A stretch of 64,000 bases of DNA from Panonychus citri (taxonomy: Eukaryota; Arthropoda; Arachnida; Trombidiformes; Tetranychidae): positions 2,418,001 to 2,482,000 of the forward strand of contig NW_026515544.1 of the NCBI RefSeq assembly GCF_014898815.1. Reading direction: 5' to 3'. A model generated the notes under the pieces. It saw only the letters and a list, made by a program, of their open reading frames with translations. It made no database searches and was not told the origin of the DNA. The position numbers were made by a program, and so were the translations under genes. Shown here one piece after another: positions 40,001-53,900 of this stretch (position 1 is its first letter; the number at the start of each line of letters is the position of its first letter).

Positions 40001-42076
40001 AACAGTTTAGTTAGCATGGTAACTGAACATGGTTAAAGTATTAAAGTTATAAAATAAAACGAGGGATAAATTCATAGTAAGGAAACGGATTTTCTCATGT
40101 TGGATGGAGGATGAACAAGGAAGATAAAGGAAATAGATGAAGATAAGATGATGATTAGAATTACTGAGATTGAGAATGTATGGAAAATTCTGGTTTCATG
40201 TTTACCAATTTAATTCACATTGATAATCTCAAAGATTTCCTAGTCTAAGAATCGGGGAAAAAATAACATCTAAAGAAAATCATTAAGGTGAAATCAAAAT
40301 TCTGGAATCATCGACGATTCTGATCAGAATCATTTGATTCGTGATTTATTACAGAATTGATTTCATGTTTGAACTCAATTATCATTAGATTAATTGATGT
40401 AATTAAAGTTCAAGTTCATCATGATGATTATTATTATCATGTCAGATTATGAGTTTACTTTTTTTTTGTCTTCTTTGGATAAATTGTGTCCGGTTTTGTC
40501 CAATCAATGATAATTAGTTTAATTGTATCTGATAAATTTAGTCAAGTTGATTGATATCCATTGATTTTCTGTTGAATGGATAAGTATTCATGCTCATTAT
40601 CATGACAATTTGCATTTAACCGGAAGGAAGTTACTAAGTTTATCCACCGAGATTATAAAATGATGGATAAACTAAAAGTTGTAAATAATAATGATTATGT
40701 TAAGATTGATGAAATTATCATCATAAATGATGATGGTTATCACTTAGTACTTTCTATTTCCTGTCAATGTTAACATTTCTTTTCCGTTCTGATGATAATT
40801 TTTATTCATGAACCAAGAAAAAATCTCAATGAAATTGTTATTATTCATCATTGTGTAAATGAACATTGGTCATTATCTGATGATTGTACGATAAGGATAA
40901 TGTAACGGTAAATCAAATGAATACTCTCTCTCTCTTAAATTGTAAAACTTAATGATGAGATTGAACATAAATGAGGATTGATGAACATTAATCCAAATGG
41001 ATTCATTATGAATTTCAGCCTAATCTTCATTACCTTTATAAAAAAGTTCTGAGTAAATAATTTATAGGAATTTAATCAAATTCTCATGTGTTTTCCAGCC
41101 AATTTCACTCTATCTTTATCATGTTTTTCGCAACTTCTTTCACTGATTAGCTTTGGTTTTTTTTTCTTCTTCATCTTCCTTGATGAACTGACCATTATAT
41201 CTTTGTTCAGGTAATTTTCCAGGTAAATCGTGTTACCCTGATAACTGAATGGATTTCAAATTTAACTCTATGTGTGTGAAAACTAAATCAAGTTGAAAGT
41301 TGTTGAGATAAAATATTTACTTGTTTACTTGCGATACCTTTTCTCTTAGCCATTATCATCATGATCATCATTAGAATCTTTGGTGTGTCCCTTTATTCTT
41401 GACCTTGAAGGTCATTCATCATCATGTCAGTATTTATGGTTGGCCAGTTCTCTGTTAATTCAACTATGAACAGGCATAAATCACCATTGCCTTCAGTTAG
41501 ATGAGCAAATCAAGAAGTGAAGATGATAAGGAAAGTTTCATGGCGAAGATGATGATAGTTGAGATGATGAATCAAGGTGGACACTAGCAAAGTGTCGCCT
41601 TGTCTTTCATTCTCTCTCAATCTCTCCCTCTCTTGTCTGTCAATTTCAAACTTATTCAACTGACAATTTACTCTGTTAATTATTTTCATCTTCCAAAGTC
41701 ATCATAATCATTGATTACGATCCTCTGAATAATCTTGAAGATTAATATCATGATAAAACGATTAGCTCAGATTGTCATTAATTCTGAACGATTTCTAATT
41801 ATCCTATTAGTATTAATCTTCAGCTCTTGTATGAGGAAAATTTTTGTTTTAAATTTTTTAAATGAAATTAAACCAATCTTTTCATAAGATTAATATAAGT
41901 GCCAAATTTTATATTTTGTTTTAAACTAAATCATGGTGAAAATCATGATGAACATGAAAACAACATGTTCATCAACACATTAACATTTGAAGTAACAATT
42001 TAATTTGTATCACGTACTCATCGTAAATGATTTTTCACCTTTTAGATCAATGAAATTCAGGAACCAGAATTTAGAT

Positions 42077-42113
<37 letters not shown>

Positions 42114-45100
42114 TTCCGATCATTATTACATGATAATTAGCAAAAATAACATGGAAAATTGTTTCATGGATTGATAATTTTTGAACTAATTGTTTACGAT
42201 TAACAATACGAGAAAGTGAAAAAAATATATTATATAAATTAACCAGCAAATTAATTATAATCTACCCAATCAAAGTTAATTGCGCCTCATCATAGGGTCA
42301 CAATTAAATTTCCATTAACATTTTAGTTATCATAATACTTGAGCTTTGATTGGTAATGGCTAATGAATCAACCACCATAGTAATAATAATAGTAATAAAA
42401 TGTTTAATAGATTTGAGCTGAATTATGATCAGCCGAAAAGCTATTGATTAAATTTTTGACTGTTTATAAATTGTCAAGTATATTGGATGAAATGAGAAGA
42501 GAAAAATTTATTTCCATTTAAAAAATATTTCAACTATTATTATGTTCATGTTGTGTATAATAATAATTTAATATATTCATCACATGTTGATTGAATTTCC
42601 ACCTATTCAGAATTATCATGAATTCTGGTTTACTTGATGGTAAATATTCAGTAAAAACCTTGTTGTCAAATAATATATGTATTCACACTCACTCTCCCTG
42701 TCTCCATCATTGTCATGATAAAAGTCAATGTCAACAACCAATTGACATGATTAACATCATCACCATGCTGATGATCATCATCATCATCATGAAATGTTTA
42801 CCGATGATTATGAGATGAGCAAAGGATGATAGTAATTGTCACGGTTATTTCTGGTTAAATAATTATATCGTTATAATCACTATTACCAGCATGAGTATTA
42901 TCATCATCTTGTCTACCATTTGATGTTTACTGGACTCTTTTGGTTGCCATTGGAATGATGATGATGTTCAGTTGAGGGAGTGGATGATTTTCCCTGATTT
43001 TCTGGTTTTAATCTGAGTAACATTATCATAATCAATATCAAAAGATTTACACTGTTTGTTTCTTTCAGGTTTTCATGATACTTGTTCTGGATTCTCTGAA
43101 TTTCTTCTGTAACCATTAACATGTTATAGTTTGTTTAACCATCATGTTCAATTGTGATTCTGTCTTTTCCTCGGTACAAACCAACAGGAAATCTTGAACA
43201 TGAGATATAAGAGTAAAATACACAAATAATATAAGAAAAAGAAAAAGAAAATAGAAATTCTAACTTTCACTGAAAAATCAATTGATTATGCATAAGAATC
43301 GTTGAGAATATTAATAATTCTGATATTCTTATTCTCACTTTTGGAAATCTACTACAAATGTTTACCCTTACATAGCCTAAAGAAAAATTATTATCATGAT
43401 CAGAAACTTGACTTGTGCTGATAAAATGATAATAACAATCATATGTAATAAATAATAAATCACCAGAATCATAATAATCAGTTTAACTTGTAGCTGAGTG
43501 AAATCAAGAAGTTCACAATTTACAATTTACAATCCAAATACACCATTTCCATCAAAACGATTCATGGAGTTTGATAACATTAACATGATGAAGTAATTTC
43601 AACTTCGGAAAACAAGATGAAGGAAATACCCGCCTCACCAACTTTTCTGTGCTCATCATCGCCATAAATACCTAAGACAAGATTACATTTAGAATTAATA
43701 TCTCACCTTAATATCATTTGTAAAAAAAAAAGTTTCATGTTAAGTAACTCGAATAATCCAATTAGAAAGATGGAAAAAGCTCAGAAAAAAAAGTATTCAG
43801 GTTATGTGTTGGAACGATTTTTTCTTCCTCCTTCTACCATAACCATCCCACCCCCTAGTATATGTATTTATGGTAATAATAGTTACCATGTACACATGGT
43901 AGGTTATGCTAATTGGAGGAGGCAAATACATTTGACTGAATAATAAGACATAAGATTACCTTAAGAATCAAGAACTTTTTTTTTAATATTGTTACAATGG
44001 TAATGATTATATCCACCCCATTCTGTCATGAATCCCATCATGCAATCACCATGTTACTCGGCATTGTGAAGTCAAAAATAAGATGAAAAATTATTACAAT
44101 GGTTGAAAATTTTCTGAAGCATTTGAAGATCATTTTTCATGAGATTTTTCAATTGTCAAAGTTTAAGTTAAAAGGTAAATAAATTAGACAATTAAACAAC
44201 AACAACTTTCGGATATTAAGATGTTGATTACCTGGAACGTGAAAATTGGTGAAAAATTCATTTCTCCATGAAATTGTTCAGTTATTGTGTAAAAGAACAA
44301 AGAAAAACATCAGAATTTTCTTTTGTCATTATTTACCTTTCAATGAATTCTAATATCTTAATTGTAAATATCATGAGTATCAATTATGAATTCTGGTTTT
44401 ACTTAACTACAACCAACATAATTAAGATTAATTTGTTTATTGATTGTGTTTTATTTTGATTGATTGACTGTGTTGTTTTTGTCAAACTTCATGAGTGAAT
44501 TTTCATCATGAAATATACATTATATTTGTTTATATGTTACAAGATTGATTTCATATTATCATTTATCTAATTAGCGTAACTATTGTTTCATATATCATTA
44601 GACTGATGATATAATTGGTTGGGTATGAGATGATTCATCTATTGTTACATAAACCTGATTTATTTTAGCTCTTGATTAGTTTTTGTTTTCATGGGGTGGG
44701 AAATAATGATGAAAAGAGAGTGGGTTAGGTATATATAAATACATTGTACTGATTTTAGCCAAAGTTTCACTACCACTTGAGTTTCCAATGCTGAAACTAT
44801 CATGAAGGAAACTTGATATAACATGTATATATATCATAATGTATCCTTTTGAAACTAATCACCACCCACTCACCCACCCTTCACATAATAACAAGTTGAC
44901 TTTGCTGGGAATTGAAAGGAGGAGAGAGAGAGAGAGAGCGGTTTTTTGTTTCCACCCTGTTATTGAAGCACATCGTTGGTGTGTAACCAAGACAAGAAGC
45001 TGAAAAAAATACTCTTGTGTAAATATTGTGTTGACAATTGTTCATGTCTAATGGAGGAAATCAGAATCCATCCTTGAATGAATGAATCACTAGCTGAATA

Positions 45101-48100
45101 CACTCAACAGAGATAAAGAGAGAGAGAGAGAGATAGTCTTTTACTTCACTTATCCTCATCATCTTGAATCCAGCATGAAGAATTTTTTTCTCCTTTATTC
45201 TGATTTTATGTTCACCATAATAATCAACGTTTTATATCAACTAATGGCATTATCATTATAATCATTCGTTCCCGAATAGAATATCAAAAAAAAAAACTAA
45301 CTATGGTGAAAAAAAGTTCATTGTGATAGACGGTCGAGGCCAAAGTCGTTAATATTATATCATGAACAATGAGGATGAAAAAAATGATATAAATGATTAG
45401 GGTATTGGAACTGATCCATAATAAAAAAAGATCATATCAATAATATTAAGAAAAAATTGGCAACTTATTGAGGTGACATTCATCATGTTATTGAAAGAGG
45501 TGTGGGTGTTGAGGGTGTGGTAGTTCTGGAAAAGTTTTCTCTATAATTCTGATCATTTGTTAGCATCGTTAATTGTTAGCCAATGATTAGCATCGATGAC
45601 AAACCATCATCATTAAATATTCATCTGATTTTGACTTGAAGTTGGAAACCATTTCCAAACTCATTGGTGATTTTATCTTAATCATGATAAGTTGAAATAC
45701 AATTTCAATTATATTTGAATCAGATTCATTCACATTTATTTACTGATATAAATTTTTTATTCTTGTATATTAAATTTGTCTGTTTATGACATAATCACAA
45801 TCAGTAAATCAGTTTTACTTTTCCTTCATGAAATTATATCCCATCATGGTGAATATTGAGAGTCAATATCTTTTTACATTGAGAATTGAGTGAGTTCTCA
45901 TTTCAAAATGATTTACAATGAAATCTGATAATATGAGAACTATTTGATATTCATCAATAATCAATAACAATTAATTTATTATAAATCCATTATAATTGTT
46001 ACTTTATAATCAAATATTTATAATATATTAATATAATTGATATGTTTAAATAGTTAATCAGTTTCATTGATTATTGATTGAGTTAGTAAAACAAAAGGTA
46101 CAATCAATGAATAATGATAAGGTTGATTGTTATTCAAATTGAATTATAATCGAGAAACAATATTAAATTAACAACAATTTAGCTAATCATTTAAATCGAT
46201 CAGTGCAAGATGCTGATCTCATGAAAGAAAATAAAGTTGATACGTGAATCTGAACTTTTCATCTACAATTCTGAGTACATATTATGTATTATTATTTTTT
46301 CTCAACCCTTGATCTTACTTTTTCATCCTCTATCATCATCATTATCATGGTCATCTCATGATAATGTTTTCTTTTGAATGTAAAAGCATAATCATTATCA
46401 TGATAATCATGTTAGTAATCAATGAATCAATAGCTGACGTTGAACAATAACAAGAGTAGAGGAAAAAAACTGAATCATGATAGCCTATTATCTAATATAT
46501 TGAAGGTTTAGATGACCACTACAAAGACTAAGATCTACTCTTCTGACCACTACTATTGTATTTGTATTGTACATGTATTATCACATTCATACACCTTAAC
46601 TAATGACCATTCAGTGGGTTTGATTGTATTATCAGTTTTAATCTGATATCATCTTGATTGTTACCGTTAACAAGTTGGAGTAATAACAGTTATCTGTTAA
46701 TGGACAATAATAAAAACTTTAGTCACTTTATCTTACCAACTCCCACTTTCCACTCCCAATCTCTCATGTAAACATTTATATTTATCAACATTGAATCAAT
46801 TTGATTCTAATCATGTTGACACGATAAAAATCAGTCAACTATTGTCACGAATGCAAAGGTATATGTACTTTATGTTGATCACTTGAAGATATTAATCAAT
46901 AACTTTGAGAGATTCATGAGATGATTCACTTATGTGTACTGAAAATTCAATCGAAATTGAAAATATAAACTTTTTTTCCTTTCTATCATATGTATTATAT
47001 GGTTGATTTTCCTTATTTCTTTCAGTTATCTGTCCAAATTCAACTTAATCTAATGTTTGTTATACATTCTGTCTCCTATCATGTTTGATTACGAGCGATC
47101 TCACGTTTACTAACCTGTAAGAATGATGAAAGAGTCTGTTTACCTCCTCAGCAAGTTCAGTTTCAATAATCTGGTCCATTCAAAGTGGAAGCATAAAGCA
47201 ACAAAAATCTTGAAGAAAAAAACCAGAAATATATCGTTGTAGACGGAAAATATCATGATTCATAGCAACATTAGTCAAAATGAATCATCCTGAAATTGAT
47301 GATAATGATGAATATTAATCCAAGAATTGAAAATGAATTGAGTTTATTGTGATTGCTGAAGATAAATGTTAATAATCACAATGAACATGAAACGAGAGCA
47401 TAAAGTAAACAGAGTAAGTCTAACAATATCTCAGAACTTTTGATTGAACTTGTGGGGTAGTAAAAGGCAATAACGATCATCTCAATGAATAGCATGATGA
47501 TATTTCATGGGGACGAGAAAATAGATTCATAATCTCAGTATTAGGTTTGCTTTTTGTGTGTTTTTGTCTTTTCTTATTATTCTGATTGTGTTGTAATATT
47601 TTCAATCATGGATGATAATGACGATGAAGATGATGAAAAAATGAATCTTATTTGTTAAAAGTATAATTTTAATGATCAATCTTTAAGAAAGAGAAAGACA
47701 GAGAGAAAGAGTGAGAGAGAGAGAAAAAAAGGGGAGAGAGGGGATTTTTCTCTCTCACTTTCTCTCTTTTATCTTCTATCATCATCTCTACTTAATGATT
47801 ATGAGCTTCACAAAAGTAAATTAATATTGCTTAAAGTTAACTGGGAATAATAAAAACTAATAATAAAGATGCTGAATTAAACTAATTTATGATTTTGCTC
47901 ATCATCTTTATCCTCATGATAATGATGATGATGATGAATCATTAACATGATTATGATCATCACTTTGTGTCCTTGATTATGATATTCATTAAACATTTTT
48001 GAAACCTGATGAGAAAATGAGGAATTAGATTTAAGATGAATTCTCTATCAACATCTTCCTGCTCCAGGACTGTCATCAGAATTATCATCTCATTATCATC

Positions 48101-50927
48101 ATCAGAGGGTCAGATTTCTCATATTGAGACAAAGTTTCATGATAAATGAATAGTAACTTTCACTTTCTGGTGAAAACTTTTTCTCTGATATTTTAAGTTC
48201 ATTTAAATATTGATCATTTTTACATTTTCCTAAATCTTCATCTTTACTGACATTCAATTAACTTACAATTGGTTTAATTTTCATGCTTTTCATTATCACC
48301 ATGATAAAGGTAATTAAATTACAGATTTCAATCTTGATCACAATTAACGATTTCACAATCTTGTCATTATTTGGATTGAGCTTAAATTTTATCTAATCAA
48401 CTTTTTGAAACCATTTCAACACCTTTAATCAGATTCAGGGTTGATAATAATGAAGATAATGATATTTGCATCTCAGGAATTTGATTCAGTTCAATTCAAT
48501 TCCATTATCATTGTCACCTTATATTTTTCATGGTTTTATTGTTAGATATTAACTCTCTTGAATACTTTGATTACCTTTTAACCACAAAAGTGAATTAAAT
48601 TTTTTTCTCACCTTTAAATTAGATTTGTGTTAATTTAAATTGTGTTCAATTGAACTTGATAACAATCGCATTTGATTGTGCGCTGATTATAAAATTGAAT
48701 TTAACTTAAATATTCAAATTGATGTAAAAGTTTTTCTTTATCAACAATTCATCTAATTCTTTACCAATCTAATCTCAACCAGTCCAGACAAGAGAAAGAT
48801 TTTGATTAACTTGAGTTACTTTTTAGCAATTAAGTTAATCAGTTCAATATTCTGGTTCGATTTACAAACTAAATAAGAAGTAATTTCATATAACTGAAAA
48901 GAGATAAATTTTTCATGTTGATTTATATTCATGTGAATGTGTTGAGATGATCATTTTTTGTCATTATGCTGATTAAGGTGCTAAAGAAATAGAGAAGAAG
49001 AATGAAAAAAGAAAGAGACCAAAGATAAAGATGGAGATAAATAGATGATAAAATATGTGGGAAGATGAGAAAAGTTGAAGATGAAAGATGAGGATGTGAA
49101 AGTTAAGAGATTCGATTTGGAATCGATCAGAAAATTTTTCATCATATCTTCTCGATCTTATGTTTGTGCGAGTGAGAGATGAACTCGGATGATGAAAAAG
49201 ATAGAGATGAAAAAACGCTCTGTCAGATATGAAAAAAAACATGGAAAAGCTCAGGATGAAAATGATAGAAAAGGGTTGAGTGTCTATTGAGGCGGAAGTA
49301 AAATATGAGAGAGCAAGTGGATGAGGGAGATTCACACAGATGAGAGTTGAAGAAGATAAAATGAAGAAAACAACAGTCACTTAAAGTAAGAGATTAAAAC
49401 GGATGAGAAAAATATGAATCAGTGATGGAGAAGAGGAAAGTTCATCATGATACTTTCTTTCATCATCTGCATCACTTTTTATCATCTTTCTCTATCAACT
49501 GAATTAAACTGCTACAACTACATAGCAACGGTTGAGTTAATTCATCATGACGATTAATTATTATCACCATGATATGAAGATATTGTCATATTATATATTG
49601 GTGACACTCCTCATGATTTTCCATGATGATCTATTTCATCCACCCACCAATCTACCTGCTCTCTTCCACCTTGATCATTTGTTATTCATCATAACAATTC
49701 AAATTGTAATATACAGAAATTAATAATAATCGTTTGATATGAATGATATTGTCATATTATATATTTATCCTGACACTCATGATTTCATGATGTTATCTAT
49801 CATTTATGTACCACCAATCTACCTTTCTTCCTCCTTCTGTTATTCATCATAACAATTCAAATTGTAATATACAGAAATTAATAATAATCATATTTGATTG
49901 TTATTGATACTTTTTCCTAACCCACTCCTTGTTTAATGAATGTAACTTATGGGCTTCATATCAAGGTAAACATTATCCAGAATATTTCAATATCCTGAAT
50001 AACCGGAAACAGATAACATTTCCAAGTTTCCTTTTATGCTTGTTGACCACTTTGTGTGTTCACATGATTTCCATTTATTTCCCCACAACTCAATCCTCAT
50101 CCTGTGTTACCTGGATGAAGATTAATTTTATCATTATTTTTTTCATTTCAAAGTTTTCAATATTGCTCCAGGTGATATATTCATGTAAAAATTTCTGACA
50201 ATAGGTCAACTCTTGAACTAAAAGGTAAATTCAAAGTTAATTAATGAGATTAACATGATAATTGGGCATCATTAATTTTCATCACCACTTTTAACAATCT
50301 ATTTAGCATCAATGGATTAAATTGATGATAATATTTTGATCAAAACGTAAACACTTTCGGCACTTTCTCATTAATACATTTCCTCAAATCGATCAGTTTT
50401 AATTCTGGTAACAGTTTTACCATTGCTTCTACTTGATGACTTTTGTCAATCGGGGAGCCTCTGATCGCAAGATTCGAGGATCACGGAAATTTCAACGAGA
50501 TTAAAAGGTGAACACAAAGGTTTCTCGACGCTCACTTTCTTGGTTACAATCAAATTTATGAAAATTAGATAAAAATTGGATGGAAAGGATTCCGAATCAA
50601 AAATGCTATATCTCTGCAACTAAAAATGTCCATAAGTTGTAAACTCGTTAGAAGCCTCATGATGTAAGTTTATTTGATTGTGACCATCAAATGACCTTGA
50701 AACCGTATCCTAACGGAATGACCTTGATATTGTAATATGACAATTGAGTATCGTCCAAACTACCATAACTTGAGTCTGAATACTCAAAAACAAAAAAGTT
50801 ATTTAAGAAAAACTCGTTGGAAGCTCGGTGAAATGTCCTGTATAATTTAACATTGACCTTTAAGCATCCATAATCAAGAATGACCATTTGATAGTTGATC
50901 ATAAATCTTGACCATATAATTGACTGA

Positions 50928-50998
<71 letters not shown>

Positions 50999-53900
50999 GC
51001 TCGTTTCTTGTGCTCACCCATTTTATGTTTCGTCATTTGTTACCCTTGAGAGAGACTGGAAATTTCAGACTGAAAGAAGAAAGAAAAATAGACAGAGATG
51101 AAGATACTTTTTTCAGTTGTAATGTAATGGTTGAAGAAACCCAATGAATACCTGATTGATTACGATAAGATTGCATCAGAATGAGAATCAGAAACTGAAT
51201 AAATATTCAAAGTTCTGGCTAAGTTTTCATTTGCTTTTCTATTGTTTCCCTTTCCTTTTCTTTCTCCCTCCCTCGCTCTTTCAATGAACATACACCACGA
51301 AAAAACCATGAATATCATCATGAAGATCATCAAATGTAATCAATCTTACTTTGGATAGAAAATGAATCAAATGGAGAAAAACAAAAACCAGTAAAAACGA
51401 TTTCAGAATAAAACAGATTCTATGTAATAATATAATGATCTAAATCAAGATAATAATCTTGATGATATTTAAACTATACTCAAGTTCACGGAAACTGAAT
51501 CTGAAACACTGAACTTCAAATCTTTTCTCCTCAATTTTGGACTATTATTCATATGTAACATTATGGACTCACATGAGAAGTTCATATCTCATGTAGCTCC
51601 AAAAAGTTCACTTGAATTAGAGGCCACAAATTTGAGATATTTGTATCATTTGAATTGTTCCCTGTTCTCAACCCTACCCACAAAGAAATAGAAAAGAAAA
51701 AGAAAAATCAATCAAATAACATTTTCTTCTCATCATTATTTTTCCTTTCATCATGCAACTCACTTCCTTGTCTTCATCTTCCTCATCATCTTTATACTAT
51801 CATGTTCATATTATTATTGATACTTCCGCCTTTCAGCTTTGATCTACTTGTATTTGTGATCTTCCGACCCTTTGATCAAAAGTAACTCCGACTACTTGAG
51901 ATGATAAACTTTCCAATTTCAATTTGAAATCTTTTGTTTCATCCAACAGGAAAATGAAAATAGTAACTAAAATAAATGATGAAAACTAATTCATCTTGAA
52001 TTTTGCTCCCTCAAAGTATTCATAGTAATACAAATTATCACCAAAACGTAAATTGATCACTGAACCAATTTTAGTGAAATCTACTAATTCACACACATTC
52101 ATTGGTGAATTTACTGACAGTCATTATGAAACAATAAAACTCTGAGACTCTACAACGATGGAAATACATATTTCATGTGAAATAAGAATCAGAATCAGAG
52201 TTTGAAAATATACAAAATTGAAACATAAAAAAATAATATTTTTGCTCTTAAAAAAGTTGAACTGTATTTGTATTTCCACCATTGGATTTGCATTGGAAAT
52301 TCAATCAACTGCAAATAGTTTTCTCTTAGCATAAAAATATTACAATATTGAAATTATATCATCAAGATAATCATGATTATCATTCCATGATGATAACAGA
52401 ATGGTGATGATAAGGATACGCTCGAGGAAAGATTGAGAAAAAATAATCAATAGATAGAAATTGAATATTATTCTGGTATTCATTTTTTTCTTTGTATTTC
52501 CCATGAAGAGCTTATGTTTTTATGTATATTTTGTAGGTGATGATGTTATTTTCCCGATTACACTACCACTAACATGATGATGATGAGATGAATTGAATTG
52601 AAAAGCTCATTGAAATGATAAACAATGAATTTGAAACTTACATCTTATGATCATCATTCATTCAGATTTCCAATCCATTTGATTGGAATCCTTTTTTTTG
52701 TTTCTCATGAATCTTTATCATGATTTTGAAATGAATACAATTCTCATCGAGTGTCTCAGATTTTGTGCTCATCTTCTTGGTCTTTTCTTTGCTCCATAAT
52801 TTCATCATTTCTGATGATTCTTTCACCTCACTTAGCACTCAGAACGTAAAAATATCAAATCATCTTGATATTATTTATCCTTATCTTCATGAGGATACTT
52901 GAGTCTCTCGTTGACTTTTCAGATTATGACGCAATCCTGAACTTCTGATAATGATTGTTGACATTCAATGACATGATATTCATGGATTTCAAAAGGAAAT
53001 GATTCCAATTGGTGTAAAGATTTAAAGAAATGAACAACAGTCACCATGTTATAACAAATAACAAGACAATTGTCTTGAATTTTTAGTCTTTCTTATTCAC
53101 AGGAAATTCAAAAGTTATTCTGGTGAAAATTTTTGATTGTAATGAGCTACAATTTAAACTTTATTATCGTTCAATTGTTCAAGTAATAAGTTACAATCAA
53201 CTCTATTTGAAAGTAAATCCATGGGGGTAATCAAAGATTCTGGGATTGAAAAAAAAGTTCTGACACTGAATTCAATATCTAATACAATGTATAATGATTA
53301 TCACCAAGAAAAAAAAAGATTGAACGAAAAACATCTCATATAAAATTATCTCAAAATTCATGGAATTGATTAGGAAATTGTTTCGAACTCAATTGTTGAC
53401 AGTTTGATGGTAGTTGATTGATATTTATTATAAACAATATTTCATCGTCAATCGAAGTGGCAAATTTATCTCCCTCTCTCTATCTCTTGTGAATAAGTGA
53501 ATGAGTGAGAAAAAATTCTGATTACATTGCATTGGAGGTTAAAACATTGTGTTAAAAACCACTTATCAATCATGATTAAATTTAATTACTGACCATCAAG
53601 ATGACTAATATTTTGTTTGAACATTTCTCAATTTGTCAGAATCTTCATCATCTTCACCCTCATCGCCTCATCACCATCAAAATCATCATCGCCATCCTGT
53701 TGTTGTTTTCATTCATGGGGAATCATATGAATGGAATTCAGGTTCTGTCTATGATGGATCAGTTTTATCTTCTTTTGGTAATCTGATTGTTGTAACAATA
53801 AACTATCGCCTTGGTGTCTTAGGTAAGTAAATTCATGTAACACAAATAATGAAAAAGTGAATTTAACAAAAACCATGATGATCACAAATATCGTCATGAT

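Larger units (their letters stand above)
16579..53639 (+). other. Giant neuroligin intron 2 (37,061 bp)
   Basis: The donor after the PAPK codons (GTAAGA) and the acceptor before ESSSSS (TTTGTCAG) join in phase 1, and the resulting protein aligns through this point, so this is one intron. It holds no recognisable nested gene. Open frames up to 135 codons occur (for example 48973-49380, minus) but are low-complexity Phe/Ser/Ile/Leu translations of purine-biased DNA. From about 18 kb onward the sequence is full of ATCATGATGATG-type words and (TC)n/(AG)n tracts, unlike the CAATTGATT-rich flanks. An 805-bp palindromic element, hairpins and a tandem duplication are listed separately. Confidence 0.9.

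Noticed and set aside
43590..43680. Minus-strand exon-like stretch in a GC-richer patch
   Set aside because: An acceptor-like TTAG and open frame exist, but the peptide has no recognisable feature and no matching partner exon.
44732..44740. TATATAAAT, TATA-box-like, in the giant intron
   Set aside because: Expected by chance in AT-rich DNA and no exon or start follows.
48973..49380. 135-codon minus-strand frame, longest unassigned in the intron
   Set aside because: Phe/Ser/Ile/Leu-rich with no recognisable domain, read from a purine-biased stretch; no splice or promoter support.
50687..50902. 71-codon minus-strand frame with mixed composition
   Set aside because: Lies inside the unclassified repeat-like block; no homology recognised and no start context.
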